Assembly: GCA_000961595.1 (NCBI GenBank)
Contig: LADO01000056.1
Location: forward strand, 23,466 to 87,465
DNA: 64,000 bases
Source of the DNA: Peptococcaceae bacterium BRH_c4b
Lineage (GTDB): Bacteria; Bacillota; Desulfotomaculia; Desulfotomaculales; Desulfocucumaceae
Direction of reading: 5' to 3'
Each line of letters begins with the position of its first letter. The stretch's first letter is position 1. This document shows positions 8,129 to 16,329 of this stretch, piece after piece. The notes beneath the pieces were generated by a model, which ran no database searches, had not been told where the DNA came from, and saw nothing but the letters and a program-made list of their open reading frames with translations. Position numbers and translations under genes: made by a program.

Positions 8129-10522
8129 ATGTCCAAAAAAAAAGCAGGTATAGAGATACCAACTGTCACTGCACAAAGCCAGACGATTGATACCGCCAGC
8201 TATTTAAGGATTACGGTTCTTTGGGGAATCTGTCTGCTAATTGTGTTCACTCCTTTTTTTCGTGGCTTATTTTTTCCCGTTGAGCAACAGAAGGCGCTTT
8301 TATTAGTAATCATTCTGTTCTGGGTTACCTGTCTTTGGAAATGGCTAAACTCTAACGGGCAAATATTTTCTCACCCTGTAGATTATTTTCTCCTTGCTTT
8401 GCCTGTCGTATATGTATTATCCAGCATTAATCCCGCCAACACCGGACTGGCAATTGATGAAGTTGTAAAAGCTTTGCTGTATTTTTTTGTATACTGGATA
8501 ATCACAAACATAGTAATCACCGAGAAGGATACATTGCGTGTACTGAAGGTAATATGTCTTGCCGGCATGCTTGCCTCTTTGGCCGGTCTTGGTGTTGCAA
8601 CGGAATTGATTAAAATAAAAGACGGCTTTCTGAACGCGAGGATATACTCGACGTTTCAGTATCCAAACGCACTGGCCAGTTATCTCATGGTATCATTTTT
8701 TATATCGTTTTATTTGTGGCTTCGCAAAGACGACTATTCACTGGCTGATATTATTGGACTTCACAAGAAAGGCTTGCCAGGATTTTTGCTTGTGAATTTA
8801 CATGGCTATATATACATATCGCTTGCTTATATAATCATGCTGTCCTTTATTGGAGCCAAATCAAACGGTGTTTTTCTGGTTTTTGCCCTCCTGATGCCGG
8901 TATTATTATGGGGTGTGCCGCGTGATAGCAGGTACCCCGCCATATTTTATCTGCTGGCTTCATTTATAGTAGCTATTCCTTGCGGACTTATGTTTGTGAG
9001 AAATAGCGCAGCAGGTAAATATGCCCTTGCATGGTTATGGGTATTAAGCGGATTTGTCTTAGCATTACTCATGCAATATTTTTTCAACTACTTAAATAAT
9101 AAAAACTCGTTTAATAATGTAAAAAAATACAAGGTTTATCTATTCACGGCCGTAGCCGTTATGGCAGCTTTACTGGCGGCATATGCCATCCACTATATTG
9201 ATTCCCACAGCCGGGCCGTGGCTGCAATTGTAGAGGAGTTCCGCGTACGCAACGCTCTGGAGCGCATGTACTTTTATAAGGACGCCATTAAAATGATTTC
9301 TGAAAGGCCTCTTCTGGGGTGGGGAGGCGGGGGCTGGCAGGAAGCCTACAAGATGTTCCAGGGCTATATGTATAATTCAACACAGGTACACAGCTATTAT
9401 TTTCAGCTGGCAGTAGAGACAGGTATTACAGGTATTTTAGTAATAATTATGATCTGGTCAGGTTTTCTTTATTCGACTATACGAGTATTAAAAGAAGCCC
9501 GGGATCAACCGGAAATTCGCTTCATGGCATGGACTGTATGCATATCCGCCCTGGCCCTGGGACTACACGCCAGCATAGATTTTGACCTCTCGCTGTCCGC
9601 ATTGGCAATTGTGCTATGGATTATGTGGGCATTGATGAGGAATTTAAGCTTTGCTGAAACAAACGCAAAAATAAATAAGATTAGCAAACAGAAAAAAAAG
9701 CCGACAAATATGTTTATCTGCGTTTCAATTTTTTCTATCGTCTTAATGTTTGGCACGACCTGTTTGGTGAATGCTTCCACCGCTGCTAAAAATGTGGCTA
9801 TGCGAGTAAACAGCGGAGACTTGCCAGGCTTAGTAACGCTAATGGAAAGCGCAGTAAAAAATAATCCTTGGAATTCAGAATATAAAGCAAACCTGTCATC
9901 CCTGTATATGCGCCAGGGAAAGCTTGATCAGGCCATAAACCAGATGGAGATGGCGGTTGCTATAGGTAAATACAATGCTGTTCTATATGCCGTATTATCA
10001 GATTTGTACATGAGGGCAAATACTTTACAAAAAAGCGTGGCAATGGCAGAGAGGGCGGTCCAATTAGCCCCCTTTCAGACTCCATGGTACGATCAATTGT
10101 CACGCTTTAGTTTTTACACCGGCTTAAACCTTAAGCTCCAGGGGAAAAGCAATGAAGCTGATGAATATTTGAAAAAAGCGGCAGAAGTAAATGGCATGAT
10201 AGAAAAGCAGGCTTCAAAAATGGGACCTTTGGAAAAACGACTGCTAAGAGATGCGCCGATGCTTGCGCCTACCCCGGTGACACTGCTTTATTCCGGCGCT
10301 GTATATTGCATCGCAGGTGAATTCAATAAAGCAGAGCCCATACTTCTTGCTGTAACAGGGGACGACAGGGCAAAAACGGAGGCCTTAATGTGGTTAAGCT
10401 ATCTGTATCAACGGGAAGGAAAGCAAGCAGAATCCGTCCGGATGGTTACCCAGGCAAAAGCCATAAATCCGGACGCGGAGAAACAGTATGCTTATATCCA
10501 ACAAGTAAATAATTTTAAATAG
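8129..10522 (+). CDS. O-antigen ligase/polymerase-like membrane protein with TPR tail
   Basis: 797 residues. The first 520 contain about 12 hydrophobic segments and the family signature of Wzy/WaaL-type proteins: RPLLGWGGGGWQEAYKMFQG followed by VHSYYFQLAVETG in a large external loop. The last 240 residues form tetratricopeptide-like repeats (ANLSSLYMRQGKLDQAINQM; LYAVLSDLYMRANTLQKS). The family joins lipid-linked glycans or transfers them to an acceptor at the outer face of the membrane. As the first gene of a 26-kb plus-strand cluster with an ABC exporter, it could be the ligase that attaches the finished glycan. Whether it is polymerase or ligase cannot be told from sequence. Confidence 0.85.
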   Translation: MSKKKAGIEIPTVTAQSQTIDTASYLRITVLWGICLLIVFTPFFRGLFFPVEQQKALLLVIILFWVTCLWKWLNSNGQIFSHPVDYFLLALPVVYVLSSINPANTGLAIDEVVKALLYFFVYWIITNIVITEKDTLRVLKVICLAGMLASLAGLGVATELIKIKDGFLNARIYSTFQYPNALASYLMVSFFISFYLWLRKDDYSLADIIGLHKKGLPGFLLVNLHGYIYISLAYIIMLSFIGAKSNGVFLVFALLMPVLLWGVPRDSRYPAIFYLLASFIVAIPCGLMFVRNSAAGKYALAWLWVLSGFVLALLMQYFFNYLNNKNSFNNVKKYKVYLFTAVAVMAALLAAYAIHYIDSHSRAVAAIVEEFRVRNALERMYFYKDAIKMISERPLLGWGGGGWQEAYKMFQGYMYNSTQVHSYYFQLAVETGITGILVIIMIWSGFLYSTIRVLKEARDQPEIRFMAWTVCISALALGLHASIDFDLSLSALAIVLWIMWALMRNLSFAETNAKINKISKQKKKPTNMFICVSIFSIVLMFGTTCLVNASTAAKNVAMRVNSGDLPGLVTLMESAVKNNPWNSEYKANLSSLYMRQGKLDQAINQMEMAVAIGKYNAVLYAVLSDLYMRANTLQKSVAMAERAVQLAPFQTPWYDQLSRFSFYTGLNLKLQGKSNEADEYLKKAAEVNGMIEKQASKMGPLEKRLLRDAPMLAPTPVTLLYSGAVYCIAGEFNKAEPILLAVTGDDRAKTEALMWLSYLYQREGKQAESVRMVTQAKAINPDAEKQYAYIQQVNNFK

Positions 10523-10567
10523 TAGAGTATATTTTAACCGGCAAAATAACGGTAGGCAGGGTTTGCT

Positions 10568-11707
10568 TTGAAATATAAAGCTGTAATATGTTTTTCGGCC
10601 CTTGACTGGAATTTTTTAAGACAACGGACCCACTATATTATGGAGGGCATGGCCACCAGGGGGCTGAAAGTACTCTTCGTGGAAAATACCGGGGTGAGAA
10701 ACCCAAGATTCGATGATTTTAACCGGATTTTAAACCGGCTTAAAAATGCGGCAGATACGGGTAATGCAAGCAACTCTGTTCCGGACAACATGGAGATATT
10801 CTCGCCCATGGCCTTACCCTTTCCATATAATAAACTTGCTATTTATTACAATGCCTGGTATATAAAAAAATATATAAATGGTTTTCTGGCAAGATACAAC
10901 CTTTTACCATCCGAAGTAATATTTTGGACATACCTGGCCACACCGGCCATATTGCGCCTGGCGGAGGATTATCTCTGGGGATTAGTTGTATATGATGTGG
11001 TGAGTGACCCCAAGTTGGTGGAAAGAAAGCTTGCCCCACATGAAAAGAAGTTGCTCCTGACGGCAGACAAAGTTTTATTCGCGTCCCATGTTTTGTACGA
11101 GCAGTACAGCCCAGTTACCAGAAACCCTGTAGTTTTTGAAGATGGCTTCAACACCGGATTGCTTCAGTCCAGGATAAAGCCGTGCCTCATGGATAATCTG
11201 CCCAGACCCAGGTTCCTTTATATCGGGGGAATTAACAGAAAGATATGGCGGGAAATGATTGAAAGCCTTTGCGCAGCATTTCCCGGTGGGTCGGTAACCC
11301 TAATAGGACCTACTTCAGATGACACAAAGCTTGCAAATTTACCGAATCTGTACATTCTGCCGCCTTGCAGCGATTATAGAGAGTTGGCGCCATATCTGGA
11401 AAACGCCGAGGCAGGAATTATACCCTATTATAATGATGACTACGCAGGCGCCATGCACCCGGCAAAGTTAAATGAATATATAATCTTCGGGCTTCCTGTG
11501 GTGGCCACGGCCACTCCGGAATTGACAAAACTGGACCAAACATGGGGCAAAGGATTTTTTTATCTGGGAGCGAATCCAGAAGAATTTGTACGCGCTGCCA
11601 CCACGGCTTTAGCTGATGACACCGTAACCAGGGAATCAAGAAAGGCTTTTGCAGTTACTAATACATGGGATGTACGCCTCGAGGTGCTTTTCGATTTGAT
11701 TGAATAA
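10568..11707 (+). CDS. GT4-like glycosyltransferase
   Basis: 379 residues starting at TTG 10568. The fold pattern is GT-B: an N-terminal half opening with KAVICFSALDWNFLRQRTHY and a C-terminal half with RFLYIGGINRKIWREMIESL. The nucleotide-sugar-binding end is PAKLNEYIIFGLPVVATATP, where the usual E-x7-E motif is replaced by a KLNEY-type motif. That form resembles TuaH/GumK-like putative glycosyltransferases that start with 'sxxdW.f.rqr.h'. It probably adds one sugar to the cluster's glycan in the cytoplasm. Donor and acceptor are unknown. Confidence 0.8.
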   Translation: MKYKAVICFSALDWNFLRQRTHYIMEGMATRGLKVLFVENTGVRNPRFDDFNRILNRLKNAADTGNASNSVPDNMEIFSPMALPFPYNKLAIYYNAWYIKKYINGFLARYNLLPSEVIFWTYLATPAILRLAEDYLWGLVVYDVVSDPKLVERKLAPHEKKLLLTADKVLFASHVLYEQYSPVTRNPVVFEDGFNTGLLQSRIKPCLMDNLPRPRFLYIGGINRKIWREMIESLCAAFPGGSVTLIGPTSDDTKLANLPNLYILPPCSDYRELAPYLENAEAGIIPYYNDDYAGAMHPAKLNEYIIFGLPVVATATPELTKLDQTWGKGFFYLGANPEEFVRAATTALADDTVTRESRKAFAVTNTWDVRLEVLFDLIE

Positions 11708-11742
11708 ACTAACTGACTGACTGAAAGAAAGGGTGTCGCCCG

Positions 11743-13539
11743 GTGAAACCAGGGTCCATTCTGGCTAAAGCCTGCTGGATACTGAAGTACCAGGGTCTGG
11801 CGGAACTCTGTAAAAGAGCCTGGCGGTACATAAAAAAGCATAAGCTAATAGGGTTATGGCGCAATAGGAATAATGCCGCAGCCTATAGACGATGGCTGAA
11901 AAATGAAGCCGTGCAGGTAAACAAAAAATTAATGACAGCGCCAGAGGATATTGAATCCTTTAATTATCACCCGGTAATAAGCATAGTTATGCCTGTTCAT
12001 AACACCACGGCTAAATATCTTGAAAAGGCAATAGATTCAGTGTCCAAGCAGGTTTATCCCTACTGGGAGTTGTGCATTGCCGATGACGCCTCTACAGAAC
12101 CTCATGTGCCGTTGATTTTAAATAGATACTGTGAGACTGATTCCCGTATAAAAGTTGCATTTCTATCCAATCGGGACGGTATAGTGGGTGCAGGCAACAG
12201 TGCAATTAATCTGTCAACAGGGGATTATATCTGCTTCCTTGACCATGATGACGAGCTCTCACCCCATGCGTTGCTGGAAATTGTTAGATGCTTGAATGTT
12301 AACCCGGTTGCAGATATTATTTATACTGATGAGGATCGCCTGATAGGTGATGGACTTCGCGCCGAGCCATTCTTTAAACCTGACTGGTCACCTGACTTAC
12401 TGATGTCAATGAATTATGTAGGTCATCTGACAGTGGTACGCAGAACGCTTATTGAAAAAACAGGAGGTTTTACTGAGGGAACCGATGGCAGCCAGGATTA
12501 CGATTTGATATTACGTCTTTCTGAACTTACCAAAAATATAATTCACATTCCGCAGGTACTATACCACTGGCGGATGACACCGGGGTCTGTGTCCAGCGTG
12601 GCAGAAAGCAGGCTTAGGGCATTGGAGGTTGGAAGGGAAGCTATAGTGGAGGCATTAGGTAGACGAGGCATTAACGGGCGAGTTACTTTAATGGAAAATG
12701 GCTATTACCGGGTACAGTACCATATAAAAGATGACCCACTGATCAGTATTATTATCCCTACCAGGGATAGGATTGACTTATTACGCCGCTGCCTGGAGTC
12801 AATTCAGAGAAAGAGTACCTATCATAATTATGAAATAATTGTGGTGGACAATGGCAGCACTGATGAAGAGACATTGAAATATTTACATGAGATAAAAAAA
12901 ACGAACAAGTGTTTTGTTTTGCGTTATGATGAGCCGTTCAACTATTCCCGAATAAATAATTATGCAGTGCAACAAGCAAGTGGTGAATATCTTTTGTTTT
13001 TAAACAATGACACCGAGGTGATTTCTGAAGACTGGCTTGAAGAAATGCTTTCCCATGCTCAGCGTCCGGAAATTGGGGCGGTGGGGGTAAAATTACTCTT
13101 TCCTGACAAAAGGATTCAGCACGGCGGTGTTTTATTAGGTATTGGAGGAATTGCCGGACATGCAGTTTATGGGCTTCCGGATAGTTCCCCAGGCTATATG
13201 AACCTGGCCAATGTGAGCAGGAATTGCTCGGCGGTTACGGCTGCCTGCCTGGCGGTGGGCAGAGAGGTTTTCGAAGAAGTGGGTGGCTTTGATGAAGAGC
13301 TTGACGTAGCCTATAATGATGTGGATTTATGCCTGAGAATTTTAGAGCAAGGTTACTTCAATGTTTGGACTCCCTACGCAGTGCTTTACCACTACGAGTC
13401 TGCAACAAGGGGACATGCCATACCTGAAGAAAATGTTGAGTACTTTTGTCGTAAATGGAGATCTGTTATTGAAAGAGGGGATTACTTCTACAACCCTAAT
13501 CTTTCACTAAACCATTGTGATTATCAAATTAGTTGTTGA
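11743..13539 (+). CDS. Tandem GT2 glycosyltransferase
   Basis: 598 residues with two GT-A family 2 domains in one chain. The first covers about 80-320 (ISIVMPVHNTTAKYLEKAID, LDHDDELS, SQDYDLILRLSE). The second covers about 325-580 (LISIIIPTRDRIDLLRRC, VVDNGSTD, FLNNDTEV, GGFDEELDVAYNDVDLCLRI). The DxD-like motifs (DHDD and NNDTE) are present in both. Such paired GT2 enzymes build repeating disaccharides or rhamnan-type backbones. The same pair recurs inside the 1765-residue fusion at 16.3-21.6 kb, suggesting duplication. The start is GTG 11743 with AAAGGG upstream. Confidence 0.88.
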   Translation: MKPGSILAKACWILKYQGLAELCKRAWRYIKKHKLIGLWRNRNNAAAYRRWLKNEAVQVNKKLMTAPEDIESFNYHPVISIVMPVHNTTAKYLEKAIDSVSKQVYPYWELCIADDASTEPHVPLILNRYCETDSRIKVAFLSNRDGIVGAGNSAINLSTGDYICFLDHDDELSPHALLEIVRCLNVNPVADIIYTDEDRLIGDGLRAEPFFKPDWSPDLLMSMNYVGHLTVVRRTLIEKTGGFTEGTDGSQDYDLILRLSELTKNIIHIPQVLYHWRMTPGSVSSVAESRLRALEVGREAIVEALGRRGINGRVTLMENGYYRVQYHIKDDPLISIIIPTRDRIDLLRRCLESIQRKSTYHNYEIIVVDNGSTDEETLKYLHEIKKTNKCFVLRYDEPFNYSRINNYAVQQASGEYLLFLNNDTEVISEDWLEEMLSHAQRPEIGAVGVKLLFPDKRIQHGGVLLGIGGIAGHAVYGLPDSSPGYMNLANVSRNCSAVTAACLAVGREVFEEVGGFDEELDVAYNDVDLCLRILEQGYFNVWTPYAVLYHYESATRGHAIPEENVEYFCRKWRSVIERGDYFYNPNLSLNHCDYQISC

Positions 13540-13564
13540 TATGAATAGATTTGTGGGAGTTGCT

Positions 13565-14386
13565 ATGCATAAACTTAATATTTGGAACCCGATTGGGATA
13601 ATTGTAAGCCTTTGGAGATATCGCGAATTAATCAAGCAATTTGCAAAAAGGGATGTAATAGTACGCTACAAGGGCTCCTACCTTGGTATGTTATGGACGT
13701 TTCTGTATCCGCTATTCATGCTGATGGTATACTCTTTTGTATTCAGTGTCATTTTCAAGAGTAGATGGGGGACTGAAGTTAACAATAAGCTGGAGTTCGC
13801 CCTGATTCTCTTCTGCGGACTGACTACATATAACCTCTTTGCGGAATGCGTAACCCGTGCGCCGGGATTAATTCTCAGCAATGTCAACTATGTTAAAAAA
13901 GTAGTTTTCCCCTTGGAAATACTGCCTTTAGTAGTAGCAGGATCGGCCCTAGTCCAGGCTGTAATCAGTCTTCTTATTCTGGTAGTCGGCTTGATTGCCG
14001 TAATGGGAGTTTTTCACTGGACCATAGTATTCTTACCATTGGTATTGCTACCATTGTTATTACTGATACTGGGATTTGGCTGGTTTTTATCTTCACTGGG
14101 TGTTTACCTGCGGGATATCGGTCAGGTGGTGGGAATTGTGGTACAGGCATTGATGTTTTTAAGTCCCATTTTTTACCCTGTATCAGTTATACCTGTGGAA
14201 CTGAGGCCGATATACTATTTAAATCCAATGAGTTATGTGGTTGAGGACATGCGCCGTGTTATTATATGGGGTCAGATGCCGGACTGGAAATGGTTGGTTA
14301 TTGGAACAATAGCCAGTGCTCTTGTGGCTATTTTGGGGTACGTATGGTTCCAGAAGACAAGGAAGGGGTTTGCAGATGTCCTCTGA
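13565..14386 (+). CDS. wzm: ABC-2 polysaccharide exporter, membrane subunit (Wzm/TagG-like)
   Basis: I prefer ATG 13565, which has GGGAG 6 nt upstream, over the GTG at 13517 that overlaps the previous gene. The product is 273 residues with the Wzm signature near the N-terminus (LIKQFAKRDVIVRYKGSYLG, then WTFLYPLFMLMVYSFVF) and six hydrophobic segments. The C-terminal motif (FLSPIFYPVSVIPVELRPIY, LNPMSYVVEDMR) is typical of O-antigen and teichoic-acid ABC-2 permeases. It forms the channel through which Wzt drives a finished glycan on its lipid carrier across the membrane. It overlaps wzt by 11 bp. Confidence 0.93.
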   Translation: MHKLNIWNPIGIIVSLWRYRELIKQFAKRDVIVRYKGSYLGMLWTFLYPLFMLMVYSFVFSVIFKSRWGTEVNNKLEFALILFCGLTTYNLFAECVTRAPGLILSNVNYVKKVVFPLEILPLVVAGSALVQAVISLLILVVGLIAVMGVFHWTIVFLPLVLLPLLLLILGFGWFLSSLGVYLRDIGQVVGIVVQALMFLSPIFYPVSVIPVELRPIYYLNPMSYVVEDMRRVIIWGQMPDWKWLVIGTIASALVAILGYVWFQKTRKGFADVL

Positions 14387-15779
14387 TATAGCTATATCAG
14401 TTAAAAAAATCAATAAATGCTATTTTATTTATGACCGTCCGCAGGATCGTCTAAAGCAGGGATTTTTTCGTAACCGTAAATATTACCGGGAATTTTGGGC
14501 TTTAAAGGATGTGTCTTTTCAAGTAAGCAAAGGGGAGACTGTGGGGATAATAGGTCGCAATGGTTCCGGTAAAAGTACGCTTTTACAGATTATTGCCGGC
14601 ACACTCACCCCCACCTTCGGTGAGGTAAAGGTGAGTGGCAGAGTTGCCGCATTGCTGGAACTGGGCAGTGGCTTCAATCCTGATTTTACTGGCCGGGAAA
14701 ATGTTTTTATGAATGGGGCTATACTTGGCATAAAAAAGGATGAAATGGAAAAACGTTTTGAAGATATAGTAGATTTTGCAGATATAGGTGATTTTATCGA
14801 CCAACCGGTAAAGGTATACTCCAGTGGTATGGTATTGAGACTGGCTTTTGCTGTTCAGGCAATGGTACCTAAGGAAATATTAATTGTTGATGAGGCTTTG
14901 GCTGTCGGAGATGAATTGTTCCAGCGAAAATGTTTTGCTAAAATTGAGGATTTTAAAAAACACGGAGGCACAATATTATTCGTTTCTCATGATGGCTCGG
15001 CTGTGACCCAGCTTTGTGACAGGTCACTTCTTCTGGACGGAGGAGAAGAGCTAATTTTTGGACAAAGCAAACAGGTTCTTAATTTGTACCAGAAGCTGAT
15101 GTATGCCCCACCGGATAAGGCACAACAGGTTCGTAATGAAATATCGAACATAGCCCTGAACACAAATACAGAACAACAATTAAAAGCAAGCAGAAGAGTA
15201 CATACCGATAAATCGACAGATGTAACCCTGGAAAATGGCGAATGTACTCCTGATGTAGTTACTGAGCCGGCTTATTCGCCTGGGCTTGTATCCGACAGTG
15301 TGGTTAATTATGAAAGCCAGGGTGCAGATGTTAGCAATGTTGAGATTTTGACGTTGCAGGGGAAAAAGGTTAATATACTGGTGCCAAACAGGCAATATGT
15401 TTATAAATATGAAGTGTATTTTGACAAGGATTGCCACAATGTTAGGTTTGGAATGCTAATAAAGACATTAAACGGCCAAGAACTTGGTGGGGCTGTAACT
15501 GCCATGTCGGGTAAAGGAATCCCATATATTCAGGCGGGATCCATCATTAGAGTTGAGTTCCAGTTTAAGGCCATGCTTACGCCTGGGACTTATTTTCTTA
15601 ATGCCGGAGTTTTGGAACTTACCTCCAATGAAGAAATATATTTATGTCGCGCCTTGGATGTTAGTGTTTTCAAGGTAGCAGTTGCTGATAACCAGTTGAT
15701 GACCGGTACAATTGATTTCGGTATTATTCCTCAAGTTTATTTAATGAAGGATACAAATGAAAGGGTCAGTTATGCTTGA
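14376..15779 (+). CDS. wzt: ABC polysaccharide exporter ATPase (Wzt) with C-terminal glycan-binding domain
   Basis: The start is ATG 14376, with AAGGAAGGGG 7 nt upstream, giving 467 residues. The ATPase domain has Walker A GRNGSGKST (about 59-67), signature VKVYSSGMVLRLAFAVQ and Walker B ILIVDEALAVGD (about 167). After residue 250 comes a linker, then a beta-sandwich domain (about 300-460) like the Wzt-C domain that recognises the non-reducing-end cap of the glycan. This means that the cluster probably makes the whole polymer in the cytoplasm and caps it before export. The methyltransferase or sulfotransferase encoded downstream is a candidate source of the cap; that is inference. Confidence 0.93.
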   Translation: MSSDIAISVKKINKCYFIYDRPQDRLKQGFFRNRKYYREFWALKDVSFQVSKGETVGIIGRNGSGKSTLLQIIAGTLTPTFGEVKVSGRVAALLELGSGFNPDFTGRENVFMNGAILGIKKDEMEKRFEDIVDFADIGDFIDQPVKVYSSGMVLRLAFAVQAMVPKEILIVDEALAVGDELFQRKCFAKIEDFKKHGGTILFVSHDGSAVTQLCDRSLLLDGGEELIFGQSKQVLNLYQKLMYAPPDKAQQVRNEISNIALNTNTEQQLKASRRVHTDKSTDVTLENGECTPDVVTEPAYSPGLVSDSVVNYESQGADVSNVEILTLQGKKVNILVPNRQYVYKYEVYFDKDCHNVRFGMLIKTLNGQELGGAVTAMSGKGIPYIQAGSIIRVEFQFKAMLTPGTYFLNAGVLELTSNEEIYLCRALDVSVFKVAVADNQLMTGTIDFGIIPQVYLMKDTNERVSYA

Positions 15780-16329
15780 CAACATGAATAAACACCAAGG
15801 CTTTACTGTATTTATTACTGGTTTGTCAGGGTCTGGAAAATCCACATTGGCAAACAATTTGGCTTTAGGGCTTTCTGGAAATAGGAATAGAAAGGTTACA
15901 CTATTAGATGGTGATATAGTAAGAAAGCACTTGTCACAGGAGCTTGGTTTTTCAAAAGAACACCGAAATGTAAACGTGGAGCGGGTTGGATTCGTAGCTA
16001 GCGAGATAACAAAGCATGGTGGCATTGCCATTTGTGCGCTAATTGCGCCTTATGCCTCCAGCCGCAATAACAATAGAGAACATATAAGCAGATATGGCGG
16101 TTATGTCGAGGTTTATAATGCAACACCTATTGATGTGTGTGAGAATCGAGACAGCAAGGGTTTATACGCCAAAGCCAGGCAGGGAATAATTGAGCGATTT
16201 ACAGGGGTTAACGATCCATATGAGCAGCCGGAGAGCCCGGAAATAGTAATAGACACAACTCATTTATCACCTGATGACGCAGTGCATGAGGTTCTTACGT
16301 ATTTAAAACAGGAAGGTTATATAGACTAA
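15757..16329 (+). CDS. cysC: Adenylylsulfate (APS) kinase
   Basis: 190 residues. The P-loop GLSGSGKST is at residues 22-30, followed by LLDGDIVRKHLSQELGFSKE, the RNVNVERVGFVASEI helix and YVEVYNATPIDVCENRDSKG, all hallmarks of CysC. The enzyme phosphorylates APS to PAPS, the universal sulfate donor. It overlaps wzt by 23 bp and shares one base (TAATG) with the next gene. That gene starts with a sulfotransferase domain, so this kinase most likely supplies PAPS for sulfating the glycan rather than for assimilation. No ATP sulfurylase gene is nearby; APS must come from elsewhere, for example dissimilatory sulfate reduction. Confidence 0.93.
   Translation: MKGSVMLDNMNKHQGFTVFITGLSGSGKSTLANNLALGLSGNRNRKVTLLDGDIVRKHLSQELGFSKEHRNVNVERVGFVASEITKHGGIAICALIAPYASSRNNNREHISRYGGYVEVYNATPIDVCENRDSKGLYAKARQGIIERFTGVNDPYEQPESPEIVIDTTHLSPDDAVHEVLTYLKQEGYID

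Noticed and set aside
11418..11841. Minus-strand frames across the end of the GT4-like gene
   Set aside because: Shadows of the plus-strand glycosyltransferase and the following gene start; no ribosome site.
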